A stretch of 64,000 nt of DNA from Bryobacterales bacterium (GTDB lineage: Bacteria > Acidobacteriota > Terriglobia > Bryobacterales > Bryobacteraceae), in assembly GCA_016721425.1 (NCBI GenBank), contig JADKID010000001.1, forward strand, positions 1-64,000, written 5' to 3'. The notes beneath the pieces were generated by a model that saw nothing but the letters and a program-made list of their open reading frames with translations, had not been told where the DNA came from and made no database searches. The translations under genes were made by a program, and so were the position numbers. Positions 26,875 through 35,473 of the stretch are shown piece by piece (within the stretch, counting starts at the first letter, position 1; each line of letters starts with the position of its first letter).

Positions 26875-28575
26875 CTACACCACCTCCAGCACCCTGCCGG
26901 AATGTGCCGCCATTTCGCCCAAATCCACCACCCCGTTCCGCACCCCCAGGTCCACGCCAGTCAGATAATCCCGCACCCTCTTGGACCCCGGCACCGCAAA
27001 CCGCGCCGCCGCCGCCCGGTCTTCCCAGTTCAACAGGAACACCAGCTCCCGCCCGGGCAGTTTCATCCGTCCCACCCGCAGCTCCGCGTCAAATTGCGCC
27101 GCCACCCCGGTCGGCCGCAGCTTCTTCAACAGGGCCAGCCGCGCCGCCGGCATCTTCGTCAGATCGTCCCCGGAAAGCAGCATCCCGCCCGTCGCCAGCG
27201 TCGCCGCCACATGGAACAGAAACTCCTCCTCCGGCAGCGCGCCCAGCAGCACCAGCGCGTCCGGATCGTTCCACCACAGCCGGCCGTTCTGCCACGCCCG
27301 CCGCAGATTCTCCTCCGAGACTTTCTTGATCGTCCCCCACTTCCGCGAAATGTCGCCCGACGACCGCGACCCATGGATCAGCCCCAACGACGGCCACATC
27401 GGATGATTGCACCCCAACAGGAAACTCGGCCCCGCGCCCTCCACAATCGCCCGCATCCCCATCCGGTACGCCTCAATCCGCGTTGCCTTCGGATCGCGCA
27501 GCCGGGCCCCGTGCATCGCCCCCCAGAAGTTCGCGTCCATCTTGAAATAGGTGCAGCCCCAGTCCCGGTTCATCGTCCGGAACACCTGCGTCAGATGCGC
27601 CCGCGCCCCCGCGTTCGTCGCGTCCAGCGCATACCACGGCCCCCGCCGCCATCCGCCAAATGTCACCTGGTTCGACGCCAGCGGCGTGCCGTCCGCCGCC
27701 TGCATGAACCACTCCGGATGCTCCTGGAACAACCGCGACTTCGCCTCCGCGATGAACGGCGCCACCCAGATCGCCGGCTCGAAGCCCCGCTCCTTGATCT
27801 CCTTCAACACCGACCGGATATCCCCGCCAAACGCCGCCCCCGTCTCCAGCCAGTCCCCCATCGCCGGCTGATATCCGTCGTCGATCTGCACATACCGCAG
27901 AAACGGAGCGTTCTTCCCGATCCACTCCAGGTTGTCCCGCACCTGCTGCGCCGTCACGCTCGGCCCGAAGCAGTACCACGAGCACCACCCCTCCGGCGGC
28001 GCCGCCCACGCCAGCCGCGGATGATGCGTCTCGATCCGCGCCGCCAGCTTCGTCCACAACGCCGCCGCATCCGCGCCCCGCCACCGGCAGAGCTCCTCCA
28101 GTTCCCAGCTCTCCCCCGCGCCCAACATCCGGCCCTCGCCGTCCATCGTTACCTGGATCGAGCGTGCCCGCACGTGAAACCGTCCCGAGAAACGCCGGCA
28201 CGACGTGAAGCCCAACAGCAGGCTCTCCCCCTGCGGCGGAGTCAGCGCCAGCGCGTTGTACACCGTCAACGCATCGCCCGGCTCCGGGATCCGGTAGTGC
28301 TTCCGGTCCGTGTATCCGCCAATGTCCTCCGGCTGTCCCAGCGTCCCGCCCGTCTGGCTCAGCATTGTGAACCCTTCGCCGTACACTCGGGTCGCCGCCG
28401 GGTATTCGTGCGGCAGTTCCAGCATCACCACTTCACCCACCGCCACGGCCTGCCGGCCCTTGTTGGTGATCCTGGCCCGGCAGATCTCGCCCTGCCACCG
28501 CACATCCACCACGCAGCCCTCCGGCAGTGTGCCCGCCGCCAGCAGCGACATCTGAAACTCTCTTCGTGACAGCAT
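26875..28575 (-). CDS. Alpha-galactosidase-like glycoside hydrolase family 36 enzyme
   Basis: This 566-residue protein has the GH36 (alpha/beta)8 signature. WCSWYCFG opens the barrel, VQIDDGYQPAMGDW follows, the predicted nucleophile is the Asp of CTYFKMDANFWG (about residue 346), and the acid/base Asp is in SRSSGDISRKW (about 406). An N-terminal beta-sandwich occupies about 1-190. The N-terminus MLSRREFQMSLLAAG looks like a Tat signal (RRxF), but the hydrophobic part is short, so export is uncertain. It should release alpha-linked galactose from oligosaccharides. The start is 46 bp from that of a divergent exported protein, so regulation may be shared. Confidence 0.8.
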   Translation of the reverse strand: MLSRREFQMSLLAAGTLPEGCVVDVRWQGEICRARITNKGRQAVAVGEVVMLELPHEYPAATRVYGEGFTMLSQTGGTLGQPEDIGGYTDRKHYRIPEPGDALTVYNALALTPPQGESLLLGFTSCRRFSGRFHVRARSIQVTMDGEGRMLGAGESWELEELCRWRGADAAALWTKLAARIETHHPRLAWAAPPEGWCSWYCFGPSVTAQQVRDNLEWIGKNAPFLRYVQIDDGYQPAMGDWLETGAAFGGDIRSVLKEIKERGFEPAIWVAPFIAEAKSRLFQEHPEWFMQAADGTPLASNQVTFGGWRRGPWYALDATNAGARAHLTQVFRTMNRDWGCTYFKMDANFWGAMHGARLRDPKATRIEAYRMGMRAIVEGAGPSFLLGCNHPMWPSLGLIHGSRSSGDISRKWGTIKKVSEENLRRAWQNGRLWWNDPDALVLLGALPEEEFLFHVAATLATGGMLLSGDDLTKMPAARLALLKKLRPTGVAAQFDAELRVGRMKLPGRELVFLLNWEDRAAAARFAVPGSKRVRDYLTGVDLGVRNGVVDLGEMAAHSGRVLEVV

Positions 28576-28621
28576 CGACCCATTATCTACCGCCGCCTCA
28601 CTGCGGTAGAATTAGGCCCGA

Positions 28622-30778
28622 ATGGTCCGCCTGCTTCTCGCCCTCCTGTTTGCCCTCTCCCTCCGCGCCGATTGCGTCGCCTGGGTCCAGCCGCCCCTCG
28701 GTTCCGCCTGCTTTCCCGATCACCCCGGCATCTACTGGACCAGCCGTTATCCCGCCTCCCTCCCCATCACCGGCCTGAACCTGACGATGGACCCCACCCT
28801 CGCCGACCCCGCCTTCAAGACGGGCCTCGATTCCAACGGTGTGCAGCGCTTCTTCTTCGCCCTGCCCGGCGAGTACGTCCTGGAGCTGTTCCTCTACTTC
28901 GCCAACAGCGAAACCGATTCCTGGGTTCTGGAAGTCTCCGACAAGCCCGTCGATACGCGCTTTGCCGCCAGCCCGCTCCGCCTCGGCCCCTCCAATCGTC
29001 CCCGCGTCGTCTCGCTCATCGGCGTCGTGCGGGGCGGGGAAGACATCACGGTCCGCTCCAACTCCCCCGGCTATGCCGTCGTCGGCGCCCGCTGGACCCC
29101 TCGCGCCGCCTTTGAAAACGAGCGCGTCCCGCAACTCCTCGATCGTCTCCGCAAGCTCCAGGCCGACCCCTTCTTCGAGAACCGCCTCTCCTCCCGCGCC
29201 GAACGCATGGTCGAGCTGGCCGAACTCGCACTCCGCTCCCGCAACCCCGCCGCCGCCAACGAGGCATTGCTGCACCTCACGCGCGCCACCTATTGGATCG
29301 CGTCCGAAAATCATCAGCCGCGTGACACTCGCCGCCTGGTCGAGCTCTTCGACGAAGCCGCGGTCCGCCTGCCCAATCACCCCGTCATCCGCCAGATGAT
29401 CTCCGCCGCCTGCGCCGGCACAGCGCCCGGCCTGCGCGGCATCCCCCGCGGCCGCTGGTGCGACACGATAAAGCCCGTCCCGTGGGATGCCCCTGTCGAT
29501 GTCCCGCTGGAAGGCGCCCCCGCGTGGGCCGCCACCCAGTGGCAGCTCCGCGCCCGGCTCGACGCCTTCACCGCCTGGTGGGTCCGCCGCCGCCAGCGCG
29601 CCAATGGCGAACTCGGCGGCGGCTGGGGCGACGATGTTGAGCTCCTCCGCCACTGGGGGCCGCTCGCGCTCGGCCTCGGCTCCGAGGTGGCCGCCGAGGG
29701 CATCCGCCGCGTGGCCGATGGCGTCTGGAATAGCGGCATGCTCGCCAACGGCTACGATCGCCGCATCTCCGATGTGGAGCACTCCTCCGAGCCCACCACC
29801 GACACGCTCCCCCTCGCCGTTGCCCTCGCTCCTGCCGATCCCGCCGTCCGCGCCCGCCTCGCCGAAACCGCCGCCTGCGCGCCCTTCTGGATCGTGCCCC
29901 AGCCCGACGGCCAGTGGCGCTTCCGCTCCTCCTGGTTCAACTGCCGCGAGCACGACCCCAGCCCCGAGCGTGCGCTCGACGTCCACCTCAATACCCGCGC
30001 CCTCGGCCCCGCCCTCTGGCACGCCTGGCTCACCCGCGACCCTAAGCTCATCGAGCTGCTCGCCCGCTACGGCGAATCCTGGCGCAAGGCCCAGCTCGAT
30101 ACCAGCCATGGCAAGCCGGCCGGCGTCTTCCCGCCCGTCCTGAAATCCTCCGATGGCAGCTATCTGATCGGCTCGCAGCAATGGGACAAGCCGCAAGCCG
30201 AATGGGACTACTACCAGTGGTCACCCGGCTCGCAGGAGTCCCTCACAGCCTTCCTGCGCGCCCTCCAGGATCTCACCGGCGATTCCAAATGGGCACAACC
30301 CGCCCCGGCCGCCACCGAGTCGATTCCTCTGGACCAGATCCCCGCCCACATGGCCGCCACCGCCGCCAAGCTCGAGACTCAGTACGCCACTAATTTCGAC
30401 CTCTACACCGTGGAGGCCATCTACACGGATCGCATCGCCTACGCCCTGCCGGCCAACTACGCCCGCTATCTCTTCGGAGGCGAAGCGCCGCGCGGGGATC
30501 GCGCTCCTGAATTCCACGTCAGTTGGCCCGCAGCCAAAGCGCGCTTCGCCCGTGCCGTTCTCGCCGCCGGGCGCCAGTCACTCAGCGCCCGCCTGTATAG
30601 CTTTGAGGCCGAGCCGGCAACCGCCGCGATTCGCCTCTGGCAGTTGGAAAAAGGTAACTATCAGTGGGAGTGCGCCGGCCAACGCGGCGCCTTTGTAGTG
30701 GAAACCCTGCCGGTGGAGATCACCGTCCCCATTCCGCCCCGCGCCGAGGCGGAGCTCCGCATTACGCGTCGGCCTTGA
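28622..30778 (+). CDS. Large exported protein of unknown function
   Basis: This 718-residue protein has the signal peptide MVRLLLALLFALSLRA. Residues 60-165 form a beta-rich module (FFFALPGEYVLELFLYF, DSWVLEVSDKPVDTR). Residues 180-620 are helical with many Trp/Asp/Arg, such as GELGGGWGDDVELLRHWGPL and SSEPTTDTLPLAVAL, suggesting an (alpha/alpha)-toroid like that of polysaccharide lyases or glycosidases. A small beta domain closes the C-terminus. I recognise no named family. The GH36 partner across a short divergent promoter supports a polysaccharide role. Its end overlaps lnt by 17 bp, tail to tail. Confidence 0.6.
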   Translation: MVRLLLALLFALSLRADCVAWVQPPLGSACFPDHPGIYWTSRYPASLPITGLNLTMDPTLADPAFKTGLDSNGVQRFFFALPGEYVLELFLYFANSETDSWVLEVSDKPVDTRFAASPLRLGPSNRPRVVSLIGVVRGGEDITVRSNSPGYAVVGARWTPRAAFENERVPQLLDRLRKLQADPFFENRLSSRAERMVELAELALRSRNPAAANEALLHLTRATYWIASENHQPRDTRRLVELFDEAAVRLPNHPVIRQMISAACAGTAPGLRGIPRGRWCDTIKPVPWDAPVDVPLEGAPAWAATQWQLRARLDAFTAWWVRRRQRANGELGGGWGDDVELLRHWGPLALGLGSEVAAEGIRRVADGVWNSGMLANGYDRRISDVEHSSEPTTDTLPLAVALAPADPAVRARLAETAACAPFWIVPQPDGQWRFRSSWFNCREHDPSPERALDVHLNTRALGPALWHAWLTRDPKLIELLARYGESWRKAQLDTSHGKPAGVFPPVLKSSDGSYLIGSQQWDKPQAEWDYYQWSPGSQESLTAFLRALQDLTGDSKWAQPAPAATESIPLDQIPAHMAATAAKLETQYATNFDLYTVEAIYTDRIAYALPANYARYLFGGEAPRGDRAPEFHVSWPAAKARFARAVLAAGRQSLSARLYSFEAEPATAAIRLWQLEKGNYQWECAGQRGAFVVETLPVEITVPIPPRAEAELRITRRP

Positions 30779-32234
30779 CCAGCACCAGCGCCGCACCCAA
30801 TCCGCCAGCCAGGCACAGCCACGCGAACCAGTCGCCATACTCCGTGTAGAGCGTCTTTTCGCGGATCCACCCAAATCGCAGCCGCCCCGTCCGTAGTTCA
30901 AAGGGAGGCTGCCGGTCCCACACCCGGCCCGCCGGATCGATCGATGCCGTGATGCCGTCATTGGCCGGCCGCAGCAGCCACCGCCGGTTCTCCACCGCCC
31001 TCATACGCGCCAGCAGCAGGTGCTGCTCCCTCGCATGACCCCCGCCGAAATACCCGTCGTTCGTCAGATTCACCAGCACCTCGGCGCCGTTTGCCGCCGC
31101 TGTCCGCACGTAATCAGGGAACGCCGATTCGTAACAGATGAAGCTCGCGATGCTGTGCCGCCCGATCGGAAAGACCTTCAACCCAACACCCGGTTTGTAG
31201 TTGCCTGCCTCGGATGAGATCTTCTGGATCCACCCGAATCCCTTGGGAATGTACTCGCCAAACGGCACCAGGCGCACCTTGTCATAGCGCCCCGCCAGCC
31301 GGCCCGTGTCATCGATCAGAAATGCCGAATTCAGCGGCTCGTGCGCGGCCGTGAATGCCACGCCCGTCATCAGCAGCGGAGCCCCGGTCAGCCGCGCGGC
31401 CTCGCCCGTCTGCAGGCGCAGCGCGGCATCCTCGTAGTAGTAGAAGGGCGCCGGCGCCTCCGGCCACAGCAATAGCGCCGGCTTGGGCTTGCCCGGGTCC
31501 AGCCCCTCTTGCAGCGTACGCACAGCGAACTCTTTCACCGTACGGTCCTTCTCGTCGATGCTCCACGCCGTGTCCGCGCGGACGTTCGTCTGCAATGCCA
31601 CCGCCTGTTCGCTAGGCGCCTCTCGCAACTGCACCGCCGGCAGCGCCCACAACAGTGGCAGTCCCAGCAGCCACAGCAACTCGCGCCGGTCCCGCCGCAT
31701 CGCCACCAGCGTCAGCCCGCAGGCCAGCGCCGCGAATACGAAGGAGACGCCATACACGCCCATCACTGGCGCCGCCCGCAACGGCAGGCTCATCTCCACG
31801 CCGGCATTGCCTAAGGTCAGCCACGCGAAGCCCAGCGGCCCGTGCGTCCGTTCGAGCCCCACCCACAGCGCCGCTACTGCCGGGATCGCCCATCGCCGCC
31901 GAATCAGATAGCCTGCCAGCCACGAGAACACCGCCGTGTGCAGACCCTTGGCCGCCGCGAAGAGCACCAGCGCCAGCCAGCTCAGCGGCCCCGTCAAGCC
32001 CCCATACGCCGCCAGCACATCGCGGATCCAACCGCACACCAGCGCCCAGTAAATTAGCCCGGAAAGCCAGCCCCACAAAAATCGGTAACGCCCGTCCGGC
32101 TCCCATGCCGCCGCATAGAGAATCGGTGTCAATGCCACCGGAGCCAGCAACGCGAAGCTGTAAGGGGGAAACAGCGCCGCCAGCAGCAGCGCCGTCAGGA
32201 TCGATCCGCCCAGCGAGATATGCCAGAGCCGCAT
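30762..32234 (-). CDS. lnt: Apolipoprotein N-acyltransferase
   Basis: This 490-residue inner-membrane enzyme transfers the third acyl chain to the N-terminal Cys of lipoproteins. Six or so transmembrane helices occupy residues 1-200 (LTALLLAALFPPYSFALLAP onward). A periplasmic nitrilase-like domain follows with the catalytic Glu in LLLWPEAPAPF, Lys in RYDKVRLVPFGEYIPKG and Cys in SFICYESAFPDYV. A last helix (WFAWLCLAGGLGAALVLV) closes the protein. The ATG overlaps the stop of lipA (TGATG), indicating coupling. Length and all three catalytic positions fit the family. Confidence 0.93.
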   Translation of the reverse strand: MRLWHISLGGSILTALLLAALFPPYSFALLAPVALTPILYAAAWEPDGRYRFLWGWLSGLIYWALVCGWIRDVLAAYGGLTGPLSWLALVLFAAAKGLHTAVFSWLAGYLIRRRWAIPAVAALWVGLERTHGPLGFAWLTLGNAGVEMSLPLRAAPVMGVYGVSFVFAALACGLTLVAMRRDRRELLWLLGLPLLWALPAVQLREAPSEQAVALQTNVRADTAWSIDEKDRTVKEFAVRTLQEGLDPGKPKPALLLWPEAPAPFYYYEDAALRLQTGEAARLTGAPLLMTGVAFTAAHEPLNSAFLIDDTGRLAGRYDKVRLVPFGEYIPKGFGWIQKISSEAGNYKPGVGLKVFPIGRHSIASFICYESAFPDYVRTAAANGAEVLVNLTNDGYFGGGHAREQHLLLARMRAVENRRWLLRPANDGITASIDPAGRVWDRQPPFELRTGRLRFGWIREKTLYTEYGDWFAWLCLAGGLGAALVLVKADA

Positions 32235-33145
32235 CAGACTCCCGTGGCCGCGGCCTCATGCACCAGATCCGCCATGTAACTGGACCGCACGAACGGTCCT
32301 GCAAATACGTTCTTGAATCCGATGGACGCGCCGTACGCCGACCACCGCTCATAACGCTCCGGCGGCACGTGCTCCACCACCTGCATATTTCGCCGCGTCG
32401 GTTGCAGATACTGCCCGATGGTCGCCACGTCCACCTGCGAGCCACGCAGGTCGCGCAGCAGGCCGTTCACGTCCTCTTCCGTTTCGCCCAGCCCCACCAT
32501 CAAGCCCGACTTCGTCAGCACGTCCGGCGCGTACTCGCGCGCAAAACGCAGGACCGCCAGCGACTGCTGATAGTCCGCCTGAGGCCGCACCTTCTTATAC
32601 AGCCGCGCGATGGTCTCCATGTTGTGGTTGAAGACATGAGGTCCGGCGTCCAGTACCCGCGCCACGGAGTCCATATCGCCGCAGAAATCCGGCGTCAGCA
32701 CTTCCACCTGCGCATCCGGCAGCGCCTGTCGAACCAGCTTCACCGTCTCGGCAAAATGGGCCGAGCCACCGTCATCCAGATCGTCGCGATTCACGCTCGT
32801 GATCACCACATAGCGCAGTTTCATCCCGGCCGCCATGCGCGCCACATTCTCCGGCTCCACCGGATCGAGAGCCATGTCCTGCAGCGTTGGCGAGCCCTTC
32901 GGCACGGAGCAGAAAGTACATCCCCGCGTGCAGACGTTGCCCAGGATCATGAACGTGGCAGCCCCCCTGTGGAAGCACTCGTGCATGTTGGGGCAACGCG
33001 CCGATTCACAAACCGTGTGCAACTTCATCCGGCGCAGGTCATTTTTCAAAACCTGCACCGAGGCAAAATGCGTGTCGGGCTTTCTCAGGAACTCAGGCAG
33101 TCGCAACCGTTTGGGGCGAGTCTCCAGTTGGACCAGCGGTTCCAT
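32234..33145 (-). CDS. lipA: Lipoyl synthase (radical SAM)
   Basis: This 303-residue enzyme inserts two sulfurs into protein-bound octanoyl groups to form the lipoyl cofactor of 2-oxoacid dehydrogenases and the glycine cleavage system. The auxiliary cluster cysteines are in CESARCPNMHEC and the SAM cluster is CTRGCTFC. The closing RSSYMADL Ser is the auxiliary-cluster ligand. The ATG at 33145 overlaps the stop of the SPOR gene (TGATG), which decides the start over the TTG just upstream. It forms a coupled run with the SPOR gene and lnt. Confidence 0.95.
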   Translation of the reverse strand: MEPLVQLETRPKRLRLPEFLRKPDTHFASVQVLKNDLRRMKLHTVCESARCPNMHECFHRGAATFMILGNVCTRGCTFCSVPKGSPTLQDMALDPVEPENVARMAAGMKLRYVVITSVNRDDLDDGGSAHFAETVKLVRQALPDAQVEVLTPDFCGDMDSVARVLDAGPHVFNHNMETIARLYKKVRPQADYQQSLAVLRFAREYAPDVLTKSGLMVGLGETEEDVNGLLRDLRGSQVDVATIGQYLQPTRRNMQVVEHVPPERYERWSAYGASIGFKNVFAGPFVRSSYMADLVHEAAATGV

Positions 33146-33750
33146 CAATAGTTGACCAGGTAGGGGTTCTTGATTCCGATCTCAGCGAGCTTGGTCCTGG
33201 CTTCGGCCTGTTGCGCCTTGGTGGGCAGTGGCCCGACCAGCACCCGGAACAGCTCCGCGTTTTTCGGGGATGGTGTGACGTAGCCGGTGAGCCCGGTCTT
33301 GCTTCGGATACCGGCCAGTAGGGCCTCTGAATCGGCCCGTCGCGTGGCGGCCGCTTGCAGATACGTTCCAGAGGGTGGCGTGGCGATAAAGCCGCCGGCT
33401 TCCGCCTTGGTGCTCGGCGACGGGGCCGTCTTGGGCGGCGCCACCGGCTCGGCCTTGGTTTCCTTCACGGGCGCCGGCGGGGGCGGCTCGGGTTCAGACT
33501 GCTTCACGGGCGCAGGCTCCGTCTTGTTCTCAGTCACCAGTGGTGTGCGGCCCGATGCCGAATCCACCGCCAACGGCTGCCGGTCCTGCGGATTGGTCTG
33601 AGCTACTGTGGGGCTCGCGCCCGTGGTCCGCCCGGCGAGGAACCCCATCGCAAAAAACACGCCCAACAGCACGATCACAATAAACAAAACGCTGAGAAGC
33701 TGTTTATTGCCCAATATCAGCTCAAACTCGCCGTCGTCTCTGCCTGCCAT
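33145..33750 (-). CDS. Membrane-anchored SPOR-domain protein
   Basis: This is a 201-residue protein. The start at 33750 (MAGRDDGEFELILG) has an AGAGGT site a few bases upstream; an earlier start would add a basic tail out of character. One transmembrane helix (LLSVLFIVIVLLGVFFAMGF) is followed by a Pro/Glu/Lys-rich periplasmic linker (about 60-125). The C-terminal SPOR domain (YLQAAATRRADSEALLAGIR ... FRVLVGPLPTKAQQAEA) binds denuded peptidoglycan strands at the division site. Its position ahead of lipA-lnt is an arrangement of envelope and cofactor genes rather than a division cluster. Confidence 0.82.
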   Translation of the reverse strand: MAGRDDGEFELILGNKQLLSVLFIVIVLLGVFFAMGFLAGRTTGASPTVAQTNPQDRQPLAVDSASGRTPLVTENKTEPAPVKQSEPEPPPPAPVKETKAEPVAPPKTAPSPSTKAEAGGFIATPPSGTYLQAAATRRADSEALLAGIRSKTGLTGYVTPSPKNAELFRVLVGPLPTKAQQAEARTKLAEIGIKNPYLVNY

Positions 33751-33885
33751 AGTACCTCTGAGGTCTCCCTCAATTTTCCGTCGTCGTACTTCGCGCCAGC
33801 TGCGGCCGGCGGCGCACCTTACAGTCGAGGATAAACCTCTGGCGGCCACCGGCACAACCGGTGGGGTTCACGCTATCCTGTCCGC

Positions 33886-34299
33886 ATGGAAAGCGTGCGG
33901 TTTGCCTGCCAGAGCGGTTGCACGAAGTGTTGCGACGTCCAGGGCTATGTCTACCTCTCGGAAGACGATCTGCGCCGCGCCGCCCGCCATCTGCGCCTGA
34001 CTGCCGCTGAGTTTGAGCGACGCTTCGTTTACCGCACCAGGCACCTGCTCCGCCTCCGCAAGCCGAAAGCGAAACAGTGCCACTTTCTCCTGGAGAATGG
34101 CTGCTCCATCCACCCGGCTAAACCCACTCAGTGCCGTCTGTTCCCCTTCTGGCCCGAACTGCTGGAAAGCGCCGTCGCCTGGGTCTCTACGGCGCAGCGT
34201 TGTCCCGGCATCGGTGTTGGTCCCCTGATTCAAATCGGAACGGCCCATGAGACTGCTTCCGAAATGAAACGCGCCTACCCCTCGATGTACGAGGACTAG
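33886..34299 (+). CDS. YkgJ-family cysteine cluster protein
   Basis: This 137-residue protein has the family's cysteine pattern: FACQSGCTKCC near the N-terminus, then QCHFLLENGCSIHPAKPTQC in the middle and RCPGIG near the end. These Cys are proposed to bind an iron-sulfur cluster or zinc. The biochemical role is not established. It has no signal peptide and precedes the flagellar operon by 81 bp on the same strand. It may be transcribed with it, although a functional link is not evident. Confidence 0.8.
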   Translation: MESVRFACQSGCTKCCDVQGYVYLSEDDLRRAARHLRLTAAEFERRFVYRTRHLLRLRKPKAKQCHFLLENGCSIHPAKPTQCRLFPFWPELLESAVAWVSTAQRCPGIGVGPLIQIGTAHETASEMKRAYPSMYED

Positions 34300-34348
34300 T
34301 GTTCGCTCAATCTCTTTCGCTCTAAGCGCTTACGCCTCAGCCCCCGCT

Positions 34349-34366
34349 TTGGCCCCATTCCTGCAT
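34349..34366 (+). promoter_or_regulatory. Possible sigma-54 promoter before flgB
   Basis: TTGGCCCCATTCCTGCAT contains GG (34351-34352) and GC (34363-34364) exactly ten bases apart, as in -24/-12 sites, with TGGC and TGCA well conserved. The site ends about 15 bp before the flgB ATG, leaving almost no leader, so either the transcript is nearly leaderless or the match is chance. Confidence 0.3.
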
Positions 34367-34380
34367 ACACATCCGTCGTC

Positions 34381-34719
34381 ATGCTCACGCCGATTTCCCG
34401 CAACATCGAGCACTACATGGATCTGCTGGCGCAGCGGCAGAAGCTGGTGGCCTCCAACATCGCCAACCTCGATACGCCCGGTTACCGTGCCAAAGATCTC
34501 GACTTCCAATTCGAGTACATGTCGCTGCAACCTGGCGCCACACCCAATGTGATTGAGGCCGAGGGCCTCACGGTGCGCAATGACGGCAACAACGTCAGCC
34601 TGGACCGCGAAGCGCGCCTGCTGGCCGAAAACGCCCTCCGCTTTAACGTCGCGTCCAACCTGATGCGCGGCGAACTGCGAACCATTAGAAAAGCCATCGA
34701 CGAGGGACGCTCCGCATGA
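34381..34719 (+). CDS. flgB: Flagellar proximal rod protein FlgB
   Basis: This 112-residue protein is at the short end of the family (about 110-140). It has the rod signature ASNIANLDTPGYRAKDLDF near the N-terminus and a helical C-terminus (RFNVASNLMRGELRTIRKAI) that pairs with it. It forms the base of the rod above the MS ring and is exported by the flagellar type III system without a cleaved signal. It is the first gene of flgB-flgC-fliE-fliF-fliG-fliH-fliI-fliJ. Its stop overlaps the flgC start (ATGA). Confidence 0.92.
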   Translation: MLTPISRNIEHYMDLLAQRQKLVASNIANLDTPGYRAKDLDFQFEYMSLQPGATPNVIEAEGLTVRNDGNNVSLDREARLLAENALRFNVASNLMRGELRTIRKAIDEGRSA

Positions 34720-35153
34720 GTCTCTTTCAACTCCTTTCGGTCAGCGCGTCCGGGATGGCCGCGCAGCGCGAGCGCGCTCAGGTACACGTCGAGAACTTGG
34801 CCAATTCGGAAACCACGCGCACCGCCGATGGTGGCGCCTACCGCCGCAAGGATGTAGTCCTGGCCAGTGAGGCGCAGGGCTCCCCGTTCTCGGCTGTCTT
34901 TCAGACGCAGATGCAGGCCGGCTCCATGGGCGTCGGAGTCTCCGAGGTGCTGGAGGATACCCGTCCGCCCGACATGCGCTTCCAGCCGGGCCATCCCGAT
35001 GCCGACGCCAGCGGCTACGTCGCCTATCCCCACGTCAATCCCGCCGAAGAGATGGTGGACCTTATGAGCGCCACGCGCGGCTTCTCGGCCAACGTTGCTG
35101 CCATGTCAGCCGTGAAAGACATGGTGGCCAAGTCCATTGATCTGATGCGATAA
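34716..35153 (+). CDS. flgC: Flagellar proximal rod protein FlgC
   Basis: This is a 145-residue rod protein. It has an N-terminal helix with SASGMAAQRERAQVHVENLANSE, a variant of the SxxGMxAQ...ANANT rod motif, and the C-terminal YVAYPHVNPAEEMVDLM stretch characteristic of FlgC (PNVNxxEEMVNMM). It stacks on FlgB in the proximal rod. It is coupled to flgB by a 4-bp overlap and precedes fliE by 3 bp. Confidence 0.93.
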   Translation: MSLFQLLSVSASGMAAQRERAQVHVENLANSETTRTADGGAYRRKDVVLASEAQGSPFSAVFQTQMQAGSMGVGVSEVLEDTRPPDMRFQPGHPDADASGYVAYPHVNPAEEMVDLMSATRGFSANVAAMSAVKDMVAKSIDLMR

Positions 35154-35156
35154 CCT

Positions 35157-35462
35157 ATGTCACCCATCGGCCCCATTCGTCTCCCCGCTCAAATCGGCGC
35201 ACTCTCTGGTTCATCGCCGTTCGCCCCCTCGTCCGCCGGGTCCACTGGCTTCGGGGCCGTCATGGCCGACGCCGTGAAAACCGTGGACAACGTGCAGAAG
35301 AGCTCGCAGGCGAGCATCGAGAGATTCCTCAACGGTGAGGGCGAAGAGTTGCACAGCGTCGCACTGCAACAGCAGCAGGCCGCCATCACGTTCGATACAT
35401 TTCTCCAGGTTCGCAACAAGGTCGTCTCCGCGTATCAGGAAGTCATGAGAATGCCCATCTAG
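35157..35462 (+). CDS. fliE: Flagellar hook-basal body protein FliE
   Basis: This 101-residue protein links the MS ring to the rod. The C-terminal half has the family pattern: VALQQQQAAITFDTFLQVRN followed by KVVSAYQEVMRMPI (usual AYxEIMRMQV). The N-terminal part is Ser/Pro-rich and flexible, as usual. The standard place between flgC and fliF supports the call. Confidence 0.92.
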   Translation: MSPIGPIRLPAQIGALSGSSPFAPSSAGSTGFGAVMADAVKTVDNVQKSSQASIERFLNGEGEELHSVALQQQQAAITFDTFLQVRNKVVSAYQEVMRMPI

Positions 35463-35473
35463 GCTGAGCCTCC

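Noticed and set aside
26269..28569. 766-codon plus-strand open frame
   Set aside because: Pro/Arg-rich shadow of the GH36 gene, which has clear catalytic motifs on the other strand.
28598..30196. 532-codon minus-strand open frame
   Set aside because: Gly/Ala/Glu-rich antisense of the exported 718-residue protein, whose signal peptide and composition are natural.
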